From Deltaproteobacteria bacterium RIFOXYD12_FULL_55_16 (lineage in GTDB: Bacteria > Desulfobacterota > Desulfobulbia > Desulfobulbales > Desulfurivibrionaceae): a stretch of DNA of 45,401 nucleotides. Location of the stretch: assembly GCA_001799255.1 (NCBI GenBank), contig MGTC01000042.1:1-45401 (forward strand), in the 5' to 3' direction. The position numbers were made by a program, and so were the translations under genes. Below are positions 1-8,732 of this stretch, in pieces. Each line of letters opens with the position of its first letter. Within the stretch, counting starts at the first letter, position 1. A model generated the notes under the pieces. It had not been told where the DNA came from. It worked only from the letters and a program-made list of their open reading frames with translations, and made no database searches.

Positions 1-104
1 GTAAGCATTACTTGCTGGAGCAGTGCTGTTAGTTCTAAGGTATTTTTTGTGCAGGGATAAGGCAGGGACGATTTCCGGCGCTGGATAAAAACTGGAGGTT
101 TTCT

Positions 105-602
105 ATGAATATCTACCAATTTGCCATGCAGATGGAAAAGGACGGGGAAGATTTCTATCGCCGGCTCGCAGCGGAAGCAACCGTTTCTGGACTTGCAAAA
201 ATATTCACCCTGCTGGCTGACGAGGAAGTAAAGCATTACGCGGTGATTGTGCTGTTGAGCCGGAAGGAGAAAAATCCGCATCTGGCTGAGACCGCGATAC
301 TTGAAAATGTCAAAAATGTTTTCAGCAGCATGCGGGATGAAAAAGAACAATTAGCCATCGATAGCACAGCGGCGACCATCAGTTACAGGAAGGCCTGCGC
401 CATAGAGGCGGCGAGTGAAGAATTTTATCGGGAAAAAGCCGGGCAGACCGGAGACGAAAACGAACGGCGGATATTTTCCCGCTTGGCCGGGGAAGAAGCC
501 AACCATTTGCGGATCATGGAAAATATCCTGGAGTTTGTTTCAAGGCCGGAACCGGGGAACTGGCTTGAAAATTCGGAGTGGCACCACCTGGATGAATATT
601 GA
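105..602 (+). CDS. Ferritin-like / rubrerythrin-family diiron protein
   Basis: The 165-residue protein has two related helical halves, each with a Glu-rich diiron signature: an EDFY segment followed by EEVKH in the first half, and EEFY followed by EEANH in the second. This is the pattern of the rubrerythrin/ferritin-like four-helix bundle. No CxxC rubredoxin domain follows, so it is a rubredoxin-less erythrin. Known members of the superfamily detoxify peroxide or store iron; which applies here cannot be decided. The ATG is preceded by ACTGGAGG at good spacing. The gene lies 63 bases upstream of the NDH-2 start, consistent with a redox/oxidative-stress context. The family assignment is firm; the substrate is inference. 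Confidence 0.85.
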   Translation: MNIYQFAMQMEKDGEDFYRRLAAEATVSGLAKIFTLLADEEVKHYAVIVLLSRKEKNPHLAETAILENVKNVFSSMRDEKEQLAIDSTAATISYRKACAIEAASEEFYREKAGQTGDENERRIFSRLAGEEANHLRIMENILEFVSRPEPGNWLENSEWHHLDEY

Positions 603-665
603 CGGACTCGCCAGACCTGATTCGGGGATTTGCTGCAAGGAAGCGTCCAGAGAGGCTTTGCGGCC

Positions 666-2021
666 ATGATCTCAGAAGCCGGCTTTTCCTCGAAATGTTG
701 CCACGACCAGGGGCAAGGTCTGTCTAAGCATGTGGTGGTTGTGGGAGGCGGCTTTGCCGGCCTGAATGCCGCTAAGGGTCTCGGCGGCAAGCCGAACATC
801 CTGGTCACCGTGATTGACCGGTGCAACCACCATCTGTTTCAGCCCCTGCTGTATCAAGTGGCCATGGCCGCCTTGAGCCCGGCGGAAATCGCGGTGCCCA
901 TCCGCCACATCCTGGCTCGATATCGCAACATCACGGTGCTGCAGGACGAAGTGTGCGATCTGGATCTGGCCGGACACAGGGTCATGGCTCGAAATTGTTC
1001 CCTGGTTTACGACTATCTTATTCTGGCCTGCGGTGTGCGCCATTCCTATTTCGGGCACGAGGAATGGGAAGAGGCCGCTCCGGGTCTCAAGACCATCGAA
1101 CAGGCCACGGAAATCAGGAGGAGGGTGCTGACCGCCTTTGAAGCGGCGGAGCGGAGCCGGGATCCGGAGCAAGTCCGGAAACTCCTCACCTTTGTCATTG
1201 TCGGCGGCGGCCCCACCGGGGTGGAGCTGGCCGGCGCCATCGGCGAGATGAGCCGCTTCACCCTGGCCCGGGATTTCCGCAACATCAATCCCAAGCTGGC
1301 CCGGATCATTCTGATCGAGGCCGGGCCGCGTATCCTGTCCACCTTTGCCGAGGTACTGGCCGTAAAGGCGACCCGCGACCTGGAAAATCTTGGCGTTCAG
1401 GTCTGGACTTCGAGCAAGGTCAGCCGGGTGGACAATAACGGCTGTGACCTCGGGACGACGCGCGTGGAGGCCGCCACCATTCTTTGGGCCGCTGGAGTGC
1501 AGGCCGCAGAACTGGGCCGAAAACTGGCCGTGCCCACCGACCCGCTGGGCCGGATTCCCGTGGAGCCATGCTTGAATCTCAAGGGGCACCCGGAAGTCTT
1601 TGTCGCCGGGGATCTGGCCCATTTCACCCACGGCCGCGCCAAGCCGCTGCCCGGCCTGGCACCGGTGGCCCTCCAGCAGGGGCGTTGGATCGCCAGAAAT
1701 ATCCTGCGCAAAAACGCGGGCGAAAAGCCCCTGCCTTTCCATTACCTGGACAAGGGCCAGCTTGCCACCATCGGTCGCGGCAGGGCGATCATTCAGCTGG
1801 GCCGCCTTCGGGGCAGCGGTCTTTTTGCCTGGCTCATCTGGTTGAGCACTCACATCTATTATCTGGTCGGCTTTAAAAATCGGCTGTTCGTGACCATGCA
1901 ATGGGCCTGGTCATTTTTTAGCTTCAACCGGGGGGCCAGATTGATCGTCAACAAAGAGTGGCGTTTTTACAGGCCGACTCCTGCTGCTGACATCCGGCAA
2001 CCTGGGGGAAAGGGGCTTTAG
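666..2021 (+). CDS. ndh: Type II NADH:quinone oxidoreductase (NDH-2)
   Basis: This is a single-subunit FAD enzyme that passes electrons from NAD(P)H to quinone without pumping protons. Near the N-terminus is the FAD-binding Rossmann motif VVVVGGGFAGLNAAKGL, followed by the family segment HHLFQPLLYQVA. A second GxGxxG motif (VGGGPTGVELAGAIGEM) binds NADH, and FVAGDLAHF is the second FAD contact. The C-terminal region carries hydrophobic and aromatic stretches expected to dip into the membrane. The open frame extends up to a TTG at 630, but the ATG at 666 gives about 451 residues, typical for the family. The nearby futalosine cluster would supply menaquinone as acceptor. Other FAD disulfide reductase-fold enzymes are less likely because of the HHLFQPLLYQVA signature. 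Confidence 0.88.
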   Translation: MISEAGFSSKCCHDQGQGLSKHVVVVGGGFAGLNAAKGLGGKPNILVTVIDRCNHHLFQPLLYQVAMAALSPAEIAVPIRHILARYRNITVLQDEVCDLDLAGHRVMARNCSLVYDYLILACGVRHSYFGHEEWEEAAPGLKTIEQATEIRRRVLTAFEAAERSRDPEQVRKLLTFVIVGGGPTGVELAGAIGEMSRFTLARDFRNINPKLARIILIEAGPRILSTFAEVLAVKATRDLENLGVQVWTSSKVSRVDNNGCDLGTTRVEAATILWAAGVQAAELGRKLAVPTDPLGRIPVEPCLNLKGHPEVFVAGDLAHFTHGRAKPLPGLAPVALQQGRWIARNILRKNAGEKPLPFHYLDKGQLATIGRGRAIIQLGRLRGSGLFAWLIWLSTHIYYLVGFKNRLFVTMQWAWSFFSFNRGARLIVNKEWRFYRPTPAADIRQPGGKGL

Positions 2022-2047
2022 CCACTAACCACAAGAGGAGGAACATC

Positions 2048-2344
2048 ATGCAACGTCAGGTCGAAATGGAAGAAATCATGCTGCTCGCGCATCGGGAGTT
2101 TATGGCGAATCTCGATAAATCCCTCAGCCTTCTGGCGCAGGATATTGCCGAGGCGGGGGAGATGGCGCGGATCTGCACCGATGAGTGGTGTCTGGCCACC
2201 GAGAACGTGCTCGATGAGCTGGCCAAGGTCATCTTCGCGATCAGCGAACCGCGCTGGCTCTCCAAAGAAGACTCGAAAAAGATCAGCGACCTGCGCCATC
2301 GCGTCCACGATCTGTACGCCCGCTACAAGGCGGTCAAAAAATAG
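2048..2344 (+). CDS. Small helical protein of unknown function
   Basis: This 98-residue ORF has a very strong ribosome binding site (AGAGGAGG) just before its ATG, and it ends 17 bases before the preferred korA start. I do not recognise the family. The sequence is charged and looks almost wholly alpha-helical, with one central Cys-x4-Cys (CTDEWC) and a basic C-terminal tail (RYKAVKK). There is no signal peptide or membrane segment. Its placement between ndh and korAB suggests a cytosolic accessory protein expressed with the oxidoreductases; that is inference from position only. Confidence 0.65.
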   Translation: MQRQVEMEEIMLLAHREFMANLDKSLSLLAQDIAEAGEMARICTDEWCLATENVLDELAKVIFAISEPRWLSKEDSKKISDLRHRVHDLYARYKAVKK

Positions 2345-2361
2345 CGCCGGGGGAGATGCGC

Positions 2362-4059
2362 ATGCCACGGGATATTCAGCTGCTTATCGGCGGCGAAGCC
2401 GGCCAGGGCCTGGTGACCATCGGTCAGCTGTTGAGCAAGGCGCTGGTTCGGGCCGGGTATGAGATTTTTGTCAGCCAGAGTTATCATTCCAGGATTCGCG
2501 GCGGCCACAACACCTTTGCCATCCGCCTCGGCACCGGGCCATTTTTCGCGCCCCGCGAATCCATCGATATCCTGGTGGCGCTCAACGCCGAAACCGTGGC
2601 CCTGCATCGTGATCAGTTGACCGGCCAGGCCTTGCTCATTGCCGATGCCGCCTTTGCCCCCGATCTGCCGGGGACAATCTCGGTGCCCTTTGCCGAGCTT
2701 TGCCCGGAGCGGCTTTGGAACACCGCCGCCCTCGCCCTGCTCGGCAATATTCTGGGCCTTTCCCTCGAGGCGCTTTACCAGGCGGTGGAGGCGATGCTCG
2801 GCAAAAAACACCCGGAAGCCCTGGCCGAAAACCGGGAGATCATGGAGAAAAGCCGGGTCTGGGCCGAGGCCCATGTGCCGGAGCATGACTTTGCCCTGAC
2901 CGGAGGAATGCCCATTGCAGATCGTCTTTTGCTGAACGGCAACCAGGCCATCGCCCTGGGCGCGCTGGCCGGCGGCCTCAAGTTCTGCGCCTTTTATCCC
3001 ATGACTCCGGCCACCTCCATAGTGCTTGAGCTGATCGCCCATGCCGAGACCATGGGCTGCGTATTCGAGCAGGCGGAGGATGAGATTGCTGCGATCAACA
3101 TGGCCATCGGCGCCGCTTTTGCCGGAGCCCCCAGCATGGTGGCCACCTCGGGCGGCGGTTTTGCCCTGATGGCCGAGGGGGTCAGTCTGGCAGCCATGAC
3201 CGAAACCCCGGTGCTGATCGTGGTGGCCCAGCGGCCCGGGCCGGCCACCGGCATGCCCACCCGCACCGAGCAGGCGGATCTGGAATTTGTCCTCCATGCC
3301 GGGCATGGCGAATTTCCCAGGGCGATCTTTGCCCCGGGCAGCATCGAAGCCTGCTATCAGCTGACCCAGAAGGCCCTGGCCCTGGCCGAGCAGGCCCAAT
3401 CGCCGGTTTTTCTTCTCACCGATCAGTTTCTGGCCGATTCATCCAGGCCGATAGTCCCTTTTGATCCGATGGCTATCGCCCCGGTGCGGGCGGGGTTCGA
3501 GGCGGATGCGGCATCGACTCCTTACCAGCGTTACCGTTTTACCGAGAACGGCCTTTCGCCCCGCCTTTTGCCCGGCCTGTCCGAGCAACTGGTGGTGGCG
3601 GACAGCGACGAGCATGACGAAGAGGGCCATATCAGCGAAGACCACGGGGTGCGTGTTGCCATGGTGGAAAAACGGCTTCGCAAGATTGAGCTTCTCAAGC
3701 AGGAGGTCATTGCCCCAGAGCTTATCGGGGAAAAAGGTGCGGATCTCCTCTTCGTCTGCTGGGGCTCCAGCCAGGGCCCGGTGCGGGAGGCGGCCGCTAT
3801 GCTGCGCGGCCAGGGAAGCAGTGTCGCCATTCTCCATTTTTCCCAGGTTTGGCCGCTGATCCCGGCCCAGTTTCTCGACATTCTCCAAGCCGCGGGCAAG
3901 GTTGTCTGCGTGGAAGGCAACGCCACCGGCCAGTTTGCCCGGCTCATCCAGCGGGAGGCTTGTTTTGCCATGCCTGGTCGGATAGCGCGCTATGACGGGC
4001 TGCCTTTTACCGCCCGCTACATCCTGGAACGCCTTGAAGCCGTGGAGGGAAAAGCATGA
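2362..4059 (+). CDS. korA: 2-oxoacid:ferredoxin oxidoreductase, fused gamma-alpha subunit
   Basis: This is the gamma-alpha fusion of a 2-oxoacid:acceptor oxidoreductase (2-oxoglutarate synthase type), which with the beta subunit converts a 2-oxoacid and CoA to acyl-CoA, CO2 and reduced ferredoxin. Residues ~1-175 are the gamma domain, with GGEAGQGLVTIGQLLSKAL and the SYHSRIRGGHNTF segment. From about residue 190 the alpha/pyrimidine-binding domain follows, starting at NGNQAIALGA and FYPMTPATSI. ATG 2356 directly abuts GGGGGAG, whereas ATG 2362 has a proper six-base spacer and is preferred (about 565 residues). It overlaps korB by four bases (ATGA), so the two are translationally coupled. Substrate specificity (2-oxoglutarate versus other oxoacids) is not visible in the sequence. 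Confidence 0.9.
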   Translation: MPRDIQLLIGGEAGQGLVTIGQLLSKALVRAGYEIFVSQSYHSRIRGGHNTFAIRLGTGPFFAPRESIDILVALNAETVALHRDQLTGQALLIADAAFAPDLPGTISVPFAELCPERLWNTAALALLGNILGLSLEALYQAVEAMLGKKHPEALAENREIMEKSRVWAEAHVPEHDFALTGGMPIADRLLLNGNQAIALGALAGGLKFCAFYPMTPATSIVLELIAHAETMGCVFEQAEDEIAAINMAIGAAFAGAPSMVATSGGGFALMAEGVSLAAMTETPVLIVVAQRPGPATGMPTRTEQADLEFVLHAGHGEFPRAIFAPGSIEACYQLTQKALALAEQAQSPVFLLTDQFLADSSRPIVPFDPMAIAPVRAGFEADAASTPYQRYRFTENGLSPRLLPGLSEQLVVADSDEHDEEGHISEDHGVRVAMVEKRLRKIELLKQEVIAPELIGEKGADLLFVCWGSSQGPVREAAAMLRGQGSSVAILHFSQVWPLIPAQFLDILQAAGKVVCVEGNATGQFARLIQREACFAMPGRIARYDGLPFTARYILERLEAVEGKA

Positions 4060-4907
4060 CATCCATCGAGGAGTACGGCAAATACGAAACAGCCTGGTGC
4101 CCCGGCTGCGGCAATTTCGGGATTCTCAACTCGCTCAAGCACGCCCTGGTTGCCTGCGAGCTTTCGCCCCACAAGGTGCTGCTGGTCTCCGGTATCGGCC
4201 AGGCGGCCAAGGCACCTCATTATCTGAAGGCCAATGTCTTTAACGGCCTGCACGGCCGCAGCCTGCCGGTGGCCATTGGGGCGAAGCTTGCCAATCCGGA
4301 ACTTACCGTGATCGCGGAAAGCGGCGATGGCTGCATGTACGGGGAGGGCGGCAACCATTTCCTCGCGGCCCTGCGCCGCAATCTCAATCTCACCATCCTG
4401 GCGCACGACAACCGGGTGTACGCTCTTACCAAGGGGCAGGCCAGCCCCACCTCGGAGCAGGGGTTCGTGACCAAGGCCCAGCCCCACGGTGCTTTTGCCG
4501 CGCCCTTCAACCCGGTGGCTGTGGCGGTGACCATGGGCGCCTCCTTTGTAGCCCGGGGCTATGCTGGTCTGCCGGAGCATCTCGCCGGCCTTATCGCCCA
4601 GGCGATCAAGCATCGGGGCACGGCTCTGGTCGATATCCTGCAGCCCTGCGTCTCGTTCAACAAGGTCAATACCTATCAGTGGTACAAGGAGCATTGTTAC
4701 GAACTTGCCGATGATTATGATCCCACCGACCATGCCCAGGCCCTTCGCACAGCCCTGGAATTCGGGGAGCGGATTCCGCTCGGTGTCATCTACGCCAAGG
4801 AAAAGCCGTTATTCGAAGAACAGTTTGCGGTTCTCAAAAACGGGCCGCTCGCCCGGCAGGAGGTTTCCCGGGAGGGGTTGCAACAGGTAATGCAGGGTTA
4901 TCTGTAA
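4056..4907 (+). CDS. korB: 2-oxoacid:ferredoxin oxidoreductase, beta subunit
   Basis: This is the thiamine-diphosphate-binding partner of the preceding subunit. WCPGCGNFGILNSL near the N-terminus is the diagnostic beta-subunit motif and contributes cluster cysteines. GDGCMYGEGGNHF followed by HDNRVYALTKGQASPTS is the ThDP/Mg2+-binding segment. At 283 residues it matches the usual KorB length. No delta (2[4Fe-4S] ferredoxin) subunit lies next to it, so this is the two-subunit arrangement. The gene ends in a stop codon that is also the first base triplet of a palindromic intergenic element. No terminator with a U-tract is seen after it. Confidence 0.9.
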   Translation: MTSIEEYGKYETAWCPGCGNFGILNSLKHALVACELSPHKVLLVSGIGQAAKAPHYLKANVFNGLHGRSLPVAIGAKLANPELTVIAESGDGCMYGEGGNHFLAALRRNLNLTILAHDNRVYALTKGQASPTSEQGFVTKAQPHGAFAAPFNPVAVAVTMGASFVARGYAGLPEHLAGLIAQAIKHRGTALVDILQPCVSFNKVNTYQWYKEHCYELADDYDPTDHAQALRTALEFGERIPLGVIYAKEKPLFEEQFAVLKNGPLARQEVSREGLQQVMQGYL

Positions 4908-5008
4908 CTGCCCAGCCGCACCATATCTGCGTTGTCATCGGCCTGCTCATGTGCAAAAACACACAGCGCAGGCCTCTTTCTATCATCTGCGGCACTGCTG
5001 AGCAGTTA
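4905..5008. repeat. Nested palindromic intergenic element (REP/MITE-like)
   Basis: Outer arms TAACTGCCCAGC (4905-4916) and GCTGAGCAGTTA (4997-5008) are inverted repeats with one mismatch. Inside lies a perfect 7-bp inverted repeat, GGCCTGC (4940-4946) and GCAGGCC (4968-4974), around an A-rich loop flanked by TGTG/CACA. The korB stop codon is the first three bases of the element. There is no trailing T-run, so it is not a standard terminator. It most resembles a REP- or MITE-type palindrome; no transposase is encoded. Confidence 0.6.
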
Positions 5009-5142
5009 CCATTATCTTTAAAAATAGGTCAGACGGCAGGTGGAATTTTTTTTTGGCCGGTCGATAAAGAGTGGCAGGAGTGTTGTCATGACGGGTAAGA
5101 TCAGAGATCATTTAACAATAAAGGAGAGGATCTCTGAAGCGT

Positions 5143-6957
5143 ATGCACGACACCCCCCTGGAAAGTCTCAAGAAGATATTCGGCTACCCCACCTTCCGGC
5201 CCCCCCAGCAGGAGATCATTGAAGGACTCATCCGGGGCGAGGATGCCTTTGTCCTGATGCCCACCGGCGGCGGCAAGTCGCTGTGCTATCAGATCCCGGC
5301 CCTGCACCGCAAAGGCGTGGGGATCGTGGTTTCCCCTCTGATCTCCCTGATGAAGGATCAGGTGGATGCCCTTTTGGCCTGCGGGGTTCGGGCGGCCTTT
5401 TACAACTCTTCCCTCAAGAGCGAGGAGGCCCGCCGGGTTCTTGCCCTGCTGCACGCAGAGGAGCTGGATCTGCTCTATGTTGCGCCGGAGCGGTTGATGA
5501 GCGACGGGTTTGTCGAGCGGCTTCGCGAGATCCCCATCGCCCTGTTCGCCATCGACGAGGCGCATTGCATCTCCCAGTGGGGGCATGATTTCCGCCCCGA
5601 ATACGCCAAGCTCGGCCAGCTGCGCCAGCTCTTTCCCGACATCCCCCTGATCGCCCTCACCGCCACGGCCGAGCCCCATACCCGCAAGGATATCCTGGCG
5701 CGGCTGGGCTTGAACCCCTCCCAGTGCCATGTCTCCGGTTTTGACCGGCCCAATATCCGTTACACTGTAATGGAAAAACACAAGCCTGTTGCCCAGCTCG
5801 CCATCTTTTTAAAGGGGAGGAGGGAGGAAGCGGGGATTGTTTATTGCCTGAGCCGCAAAAGGGTGGAGAAGGTGACGGAGCAGCTGCGGGAGGCCGGGTT
5901 TTCTGCGGCCTCCTACCACGCCGGGCTGCCGGCGGCGGAGCGGCAACGGGTGCAGGAGGATTTTCTGAAAGACGATGTTCAGATCATCGTGGCCACGGTG
6001 GCCTTCGGCATGGGCATCGATAAATCCAATATCCGCTATGTGGTGCATTACGATATCCCCAAGAATCTCGAAAGCTATTACCAGGAAACAGGCCGCGCCG
6101 GCCGCGACGGCTTGGCGGCCGAAGCCCTGCTCCTCTTCGGTTACGGCGATATCGCCCTGGCCCGCGGCCTGATCGAAAACAGCGACAATGTCGAACAAAA
6201 ACGGATCGAACTCCACAAGCTCAACACCATGGTGGGCTTTGCCGAGGCCTTGAGCTGCCGACGGCAGGTGTTGCTTGGTTATTTTGGCGAGCGTTTGGGT
6301 GAGGATTGCGGTAATTGCGATATCTGCCTCAATCCCCCGGAGCTGGTCGATGTGACGGAGGACGCCCGTAAGGCCTTGTCCTGTGTCTTTCGGGTGGAGC
6401 AGCGTTTCGGGGTGGGGTATGTAATCGAGGTTTTGCGCGGCTCCAAAAAAGAGCGGCTCCTGCAATTGGGGCACAACCGCCTTTCCACCTATGGCATCGG
6501 CGCGGACAAAAGCCAGGAGTACTGGGGCAGTATCCTGCGTCATCTGGTGCAACAGGGATATCTGGAACAGGACGTGGGCAACTACTCGGTGCTCAAATTG
6601 AGCGAGGCGGCCCGGCCCCTGTTGCGCGGGGAGCAAACCCTGAGCATGGCCAAACCCAGGGCCAAGATTGCGGCCCTGCCCAAGGCGGTGCGGCGCAAGG
6701 TCGGCGATCTGGAGTACAATCAGGAGCTGTTTGCCAGGCTGCGGGTGGTGCGCAAAGCCTTGGCCGATGCGGCTGGGGTGCCGCCCTTTGTTATCTTCAG
6801 CGATGCGGCCCTGGCGGAGATGGCCGCCCATCTGCCCATCGACAACGAGGCTTTCCTGCGGATTCACGGCGTCGGCGCCCACAAGCTTGAACGCTACGGG
6901 GCGGAATTTCTTGTCGAGATTCAGCGGTTTCGCGAGACAACGGCAAGGGGGGATTAA
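5143..6957 (+). CDS. recQ: ATP-dependent DNA helicase RecQ
   Basis: This 604-residue protein has the full RecQ layout. It has helicase motif I (MPTGGGKSLCYQIP), the DEAH box in FAIDEAHCISQWGHDFRPEY with the aromatic-rich loop, and motif VI (QETGRAGRDG). The RecQ-Ct zinc module ends in CGNCDIC after a preceding Cys, and a winged helix and a C-terminal HRDC domain follow (from about residue 525). The expected role is 3'-5' unwinding in recombination and replication fork repair. The start codon follows AAGGAGAGG at a rather long spacing of about 13 bases; no better in-frame start is seen. The gene stands alone between two repeat-containing intergenic regions, and no LexA-like box was recognised. 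Confidence 0.95.
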   Translation: MHDTPLESLKKIFGYPTFRPPQQEIIEGLIRGEDAFVLMPTGGGKSLCYQIPALHRKGVGIVVSPLISLMKDQVDALLACGVRAAFYNSSLKSEEARRVLALLHAEELDLLYVAPERLMSDGFVERLREIPIALFAIDEAHCISQWGHDFRPEYAKLGQLRQLFPDIPLIALTATAEPHTRKDILARLGLNPSQCHVSGFDRPNIRYTVMEKHKPVAQLAIFLKGRREEAGIVYCLSRKRVEKVTEQLREAGFSAASYHAGLPAAERQRVQEDFLKDDVQIIVATVAFGMGIDKSNIRYVVHYDIPKNLESYYQETGRAGRDGLAAEALLLFGYGDIALARGLIENSDNVEQKRIELHKLNTMVGFAEALSCRRQVLLGYFGERLGEDCGNCDICLNPPELVDVTEDARKALSCVFRVEQRFGVGYVIEVLRGSKKERLLQLGHNRLSTYGIGADKSQEYWGSILRHLVQQGYLEQDVGNYSVLKLSEAARPLLRGEQTLSMAKPRAKIAALPKAVRRKVGDLEYNQELFARLRVVRKALADAAGVPPFVIFSDAALAEMAAHLPIDNEAFLRIHGVGAHKLERYGAEFLVEIQRFRETTARGD

Positions 6958-7043
6958 AGCTTGGCAAGCGATTGCAGGGCATGACCGCTGCTGATTCCGC
7001 TTTGCGTATTTCCCGTTTTTTGGTACCATGCCGGAATTCTGGC

Positions 7044-7100
7044 TAAAGCTGAGTTGAGCAGCTTGTCTGCTCAAACGAAACTTATACCCTTTGGGTGCAA
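7044..7100 (+). repeat. 57-bp two-hairpin repeat, copy 1 (upstream of manC)
   Basis: This element is nearly identical (two differences in 57 bases) to 12088-12144. It contains AAGCTG/CAGCTT arms overlapping a perfect 8-bp stem TTGAGCAG/CTGCTCAA, followed by a short ACCC-TTT-GGGT hairpin. It lies in the 275-base gap between recQ and manC, about 130 bases before the manC start. The rest of that gap holds a short repetitive stretch (GCGCAAAGTCGCAAAG, near 7147-7162) and no gene. Confidence 0.75.
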
Positions 7101-7232
7101 ACCTCCAACCTTGATAGACTCGTAACAACTCATTTTTTAACGCAGAGGCGCAAAGTCGCAAAGTTTTAATCTTTTTATTTCATCAGAAAATCCTCGTGTA
7201 AACAATCAGGCCCTGAAGGGGAAAACGATTTC

Positions 7233-8663
7233 ATGAAGAAAGAAGATACGGTCATTATTCCGGTTATCCTTGCCGGAGGATCCGGCACCCGGTTGTGGCC
7301 TTTATCCCGGGAGTGTCATCCTAAGCAGCTTCTTCCCCTGGTCAACGACAGAACCATGCTGCAGAATACACTGCTGCGGGTTTTGAAGCTTACGGGGGTT
7401 GCCGCCGCCCCCATTGTTGTCTGCACCGAAGAGCATCGTTTTCTGGTGGCCGAGCAGATTCGGGCTGTTGGCGCCGCCGCGACGATCATCATCGAACCGG
7501 TAGGGCGGGATACGGCCCCGGCTGTTGCTGTCGCTGCTCTGGAGGCGATCCGGCAGGACGAAGAGGCGGTTCTTCTTGTTCTGCCGGCAGACCATGTCAT
7601 TGGCAACGAGGCGAATTTTGCCGAGGCTGTGGCCAGGGGGGCTTTCTGCGCCGCGCATGGGCATCCAGTTACCTTTGGCATTGTCCCGCACAGCCCGCAT
7701 ACCGGTTATGGCTACATAAAAAAAGGGGCGTTGTTCGGGGGGGAGGAGCCGGCGGTTTTTATGGTGGACTGTTTCGTGGAAAAACCCTCCCTGGAAAAAG
7801 CCAGCCAGTATCTGGACGAAGGCTATCTCTGGAACAGCGGGATGTTTCTTTTTCAGGCGGAGGGATTTCTGGCGACTTTGCAGGAGTTTGAGCCGGTTAT
7901 GGCCGATTGCGTGGCCAGGGCCTATGCCGCCCGCACCCATGATCTTGATTTTACCCGGCTTGATTCCGCAGCCTTTTCGGCCAGCCCGGCCAACTCCGTT
8001 GATTATGCGGTGATGGAGCGGGTTAAGGACACGGTGGTTGTGCCCCTTGATTGTCCCTGGAGCGATGTGGGCTCTTGGGAGGCGCTCTGGGAGATCGGGG
8101 AGAAGGACGGGCAGGGCAACATCTTCATCGGCAATGTTTTGGCCGAGGAGGTGACTGGTTCTTATATCCATGCGGGAGACAGCCTGGTCGCGGCAATCGG
8201 GCTTAGCAATCAGATCATTGTCGAGACCAAGGACGCGCTGCTGGTCGCTTCAAGGGATCGGACTCAGGAGGTGAAGACTATTGTCAAACGCCTGAAGATG
8301 GAGAAGCGCAATGAGATTCGGCTGCACAAGAAGGTTTTTCGCCCCTGGGGATCCTATGAGGGCGTGGATTGCGGGGAGCGTTTTCAGGTGAAACGGATCA
8401 TGGTGAATCCCGGAGCCACCCTGTCGCTGCAACGGCATTTTCATCGGGCCGAGCATTGGGTGGTGGTAAAAGGCACGGCCCATATCACCAATGGCGAACA
8501 GACTATTATCTTGACGGAAAACCAGTCCACCTATATCCCGCTTGGGACAAAACACCGATTGGAGAATCCCGGCACCATTCCCCTTGAGATCATCGAGATC
8601 CAGACCGGCAGTTACTTGGGTGAGGATGATATTGAGAGGTTTGAGGATGTGTATGGTCGTTGA
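7233..8663 (+). CDS. manC: Mannose-1-phosphate guanylyltransferase / mannose-6-phosphate isomerase (bifunctional)
   Basis: This 476-residue enzyme has an N-terminal nucleotidyltransferase domain starting PVILAGGSGTRLWPLSR, then the FVEKP and GYLWNSGMFLF sugar-phosphate motifs. The C-terminal cupin-type phosphomannose isomerase domain begins at RPWGSYE and contains the LQRHFHRAEHW metal-site segment. It is expected to form GDP-mannose from mannose-1-phosphate and possibly to interconvert fructose-6-P and mannose-6-P. GDP-mannose is a precursor for surface polysaccharides, which fits the glycan locus 8 kb downstream, although the menaquinone operon lies between. A likely ribosome binding site (AAGGGG) precedes the ATG by about 11 bases. 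Confidence 0.93.
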   Translation: MKKEDTVIIPVILAGGSGTRLWPLSRECHPKQLLPLVNDRTMLQNTLLRVLKLTGVAAAPIVVCTEEHRFLVAEQIRAVGAAATIIIEPVGRDTAPAVAVAALEAIRQDEEAVLLVLPADHVIGNEANFAEAVARGAFCAAHGHPVTFGIVPHSPHTGYGYIKKGALFGGEEPAVFMVDCFVEKPSLEKASQYLDEGYLWNSGMFLFQAEGFLATLQEFEPVMADCVARAYAARTHDLDFTRLDSAAFSASPANSVDYAVMERVKDTVVVPLDCPWSDVGSWEALWEIGEKDGQGNIFIGNVLAEEVTGSYIHAGDSLVAAIGLSNQIIVETKDALLVASRDRTQEVKTIVKRLKMEKRNEIRLHKKVFRPWGSYEGVDCGERFQVKRIMVNPGATLSLQRHFHRAEHWVVVKGTAHITNGEQTIILTENQSTYIPLGTKHRLENPGTIPLEIIEIQTGSYLGEDDIERFEDVYGR

Positions 8664-8732
8664 ATAGAGGGGCGGCTATGGTGCGGGGTGATGCGTCGGG
8701 TTGCAACCGGCAGGAACTGGAGAGTAGACAAC

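Noticed and set aside
672-1901. Long minus-strand ORF (409 residues) opposite the NDH-2 gene
   Set aside because: It is a codon-bias shadow: the plus strand has full NDH-2 motifs, and the reverse product is a Gly/Gln/His-rich sequence without recognisable domains.
5040-5222. Small ORF upstream of and overlapping recQ
   Set aside because: It begins without a ribosome binding site and overlaps the helicase N-terminus out of frame.
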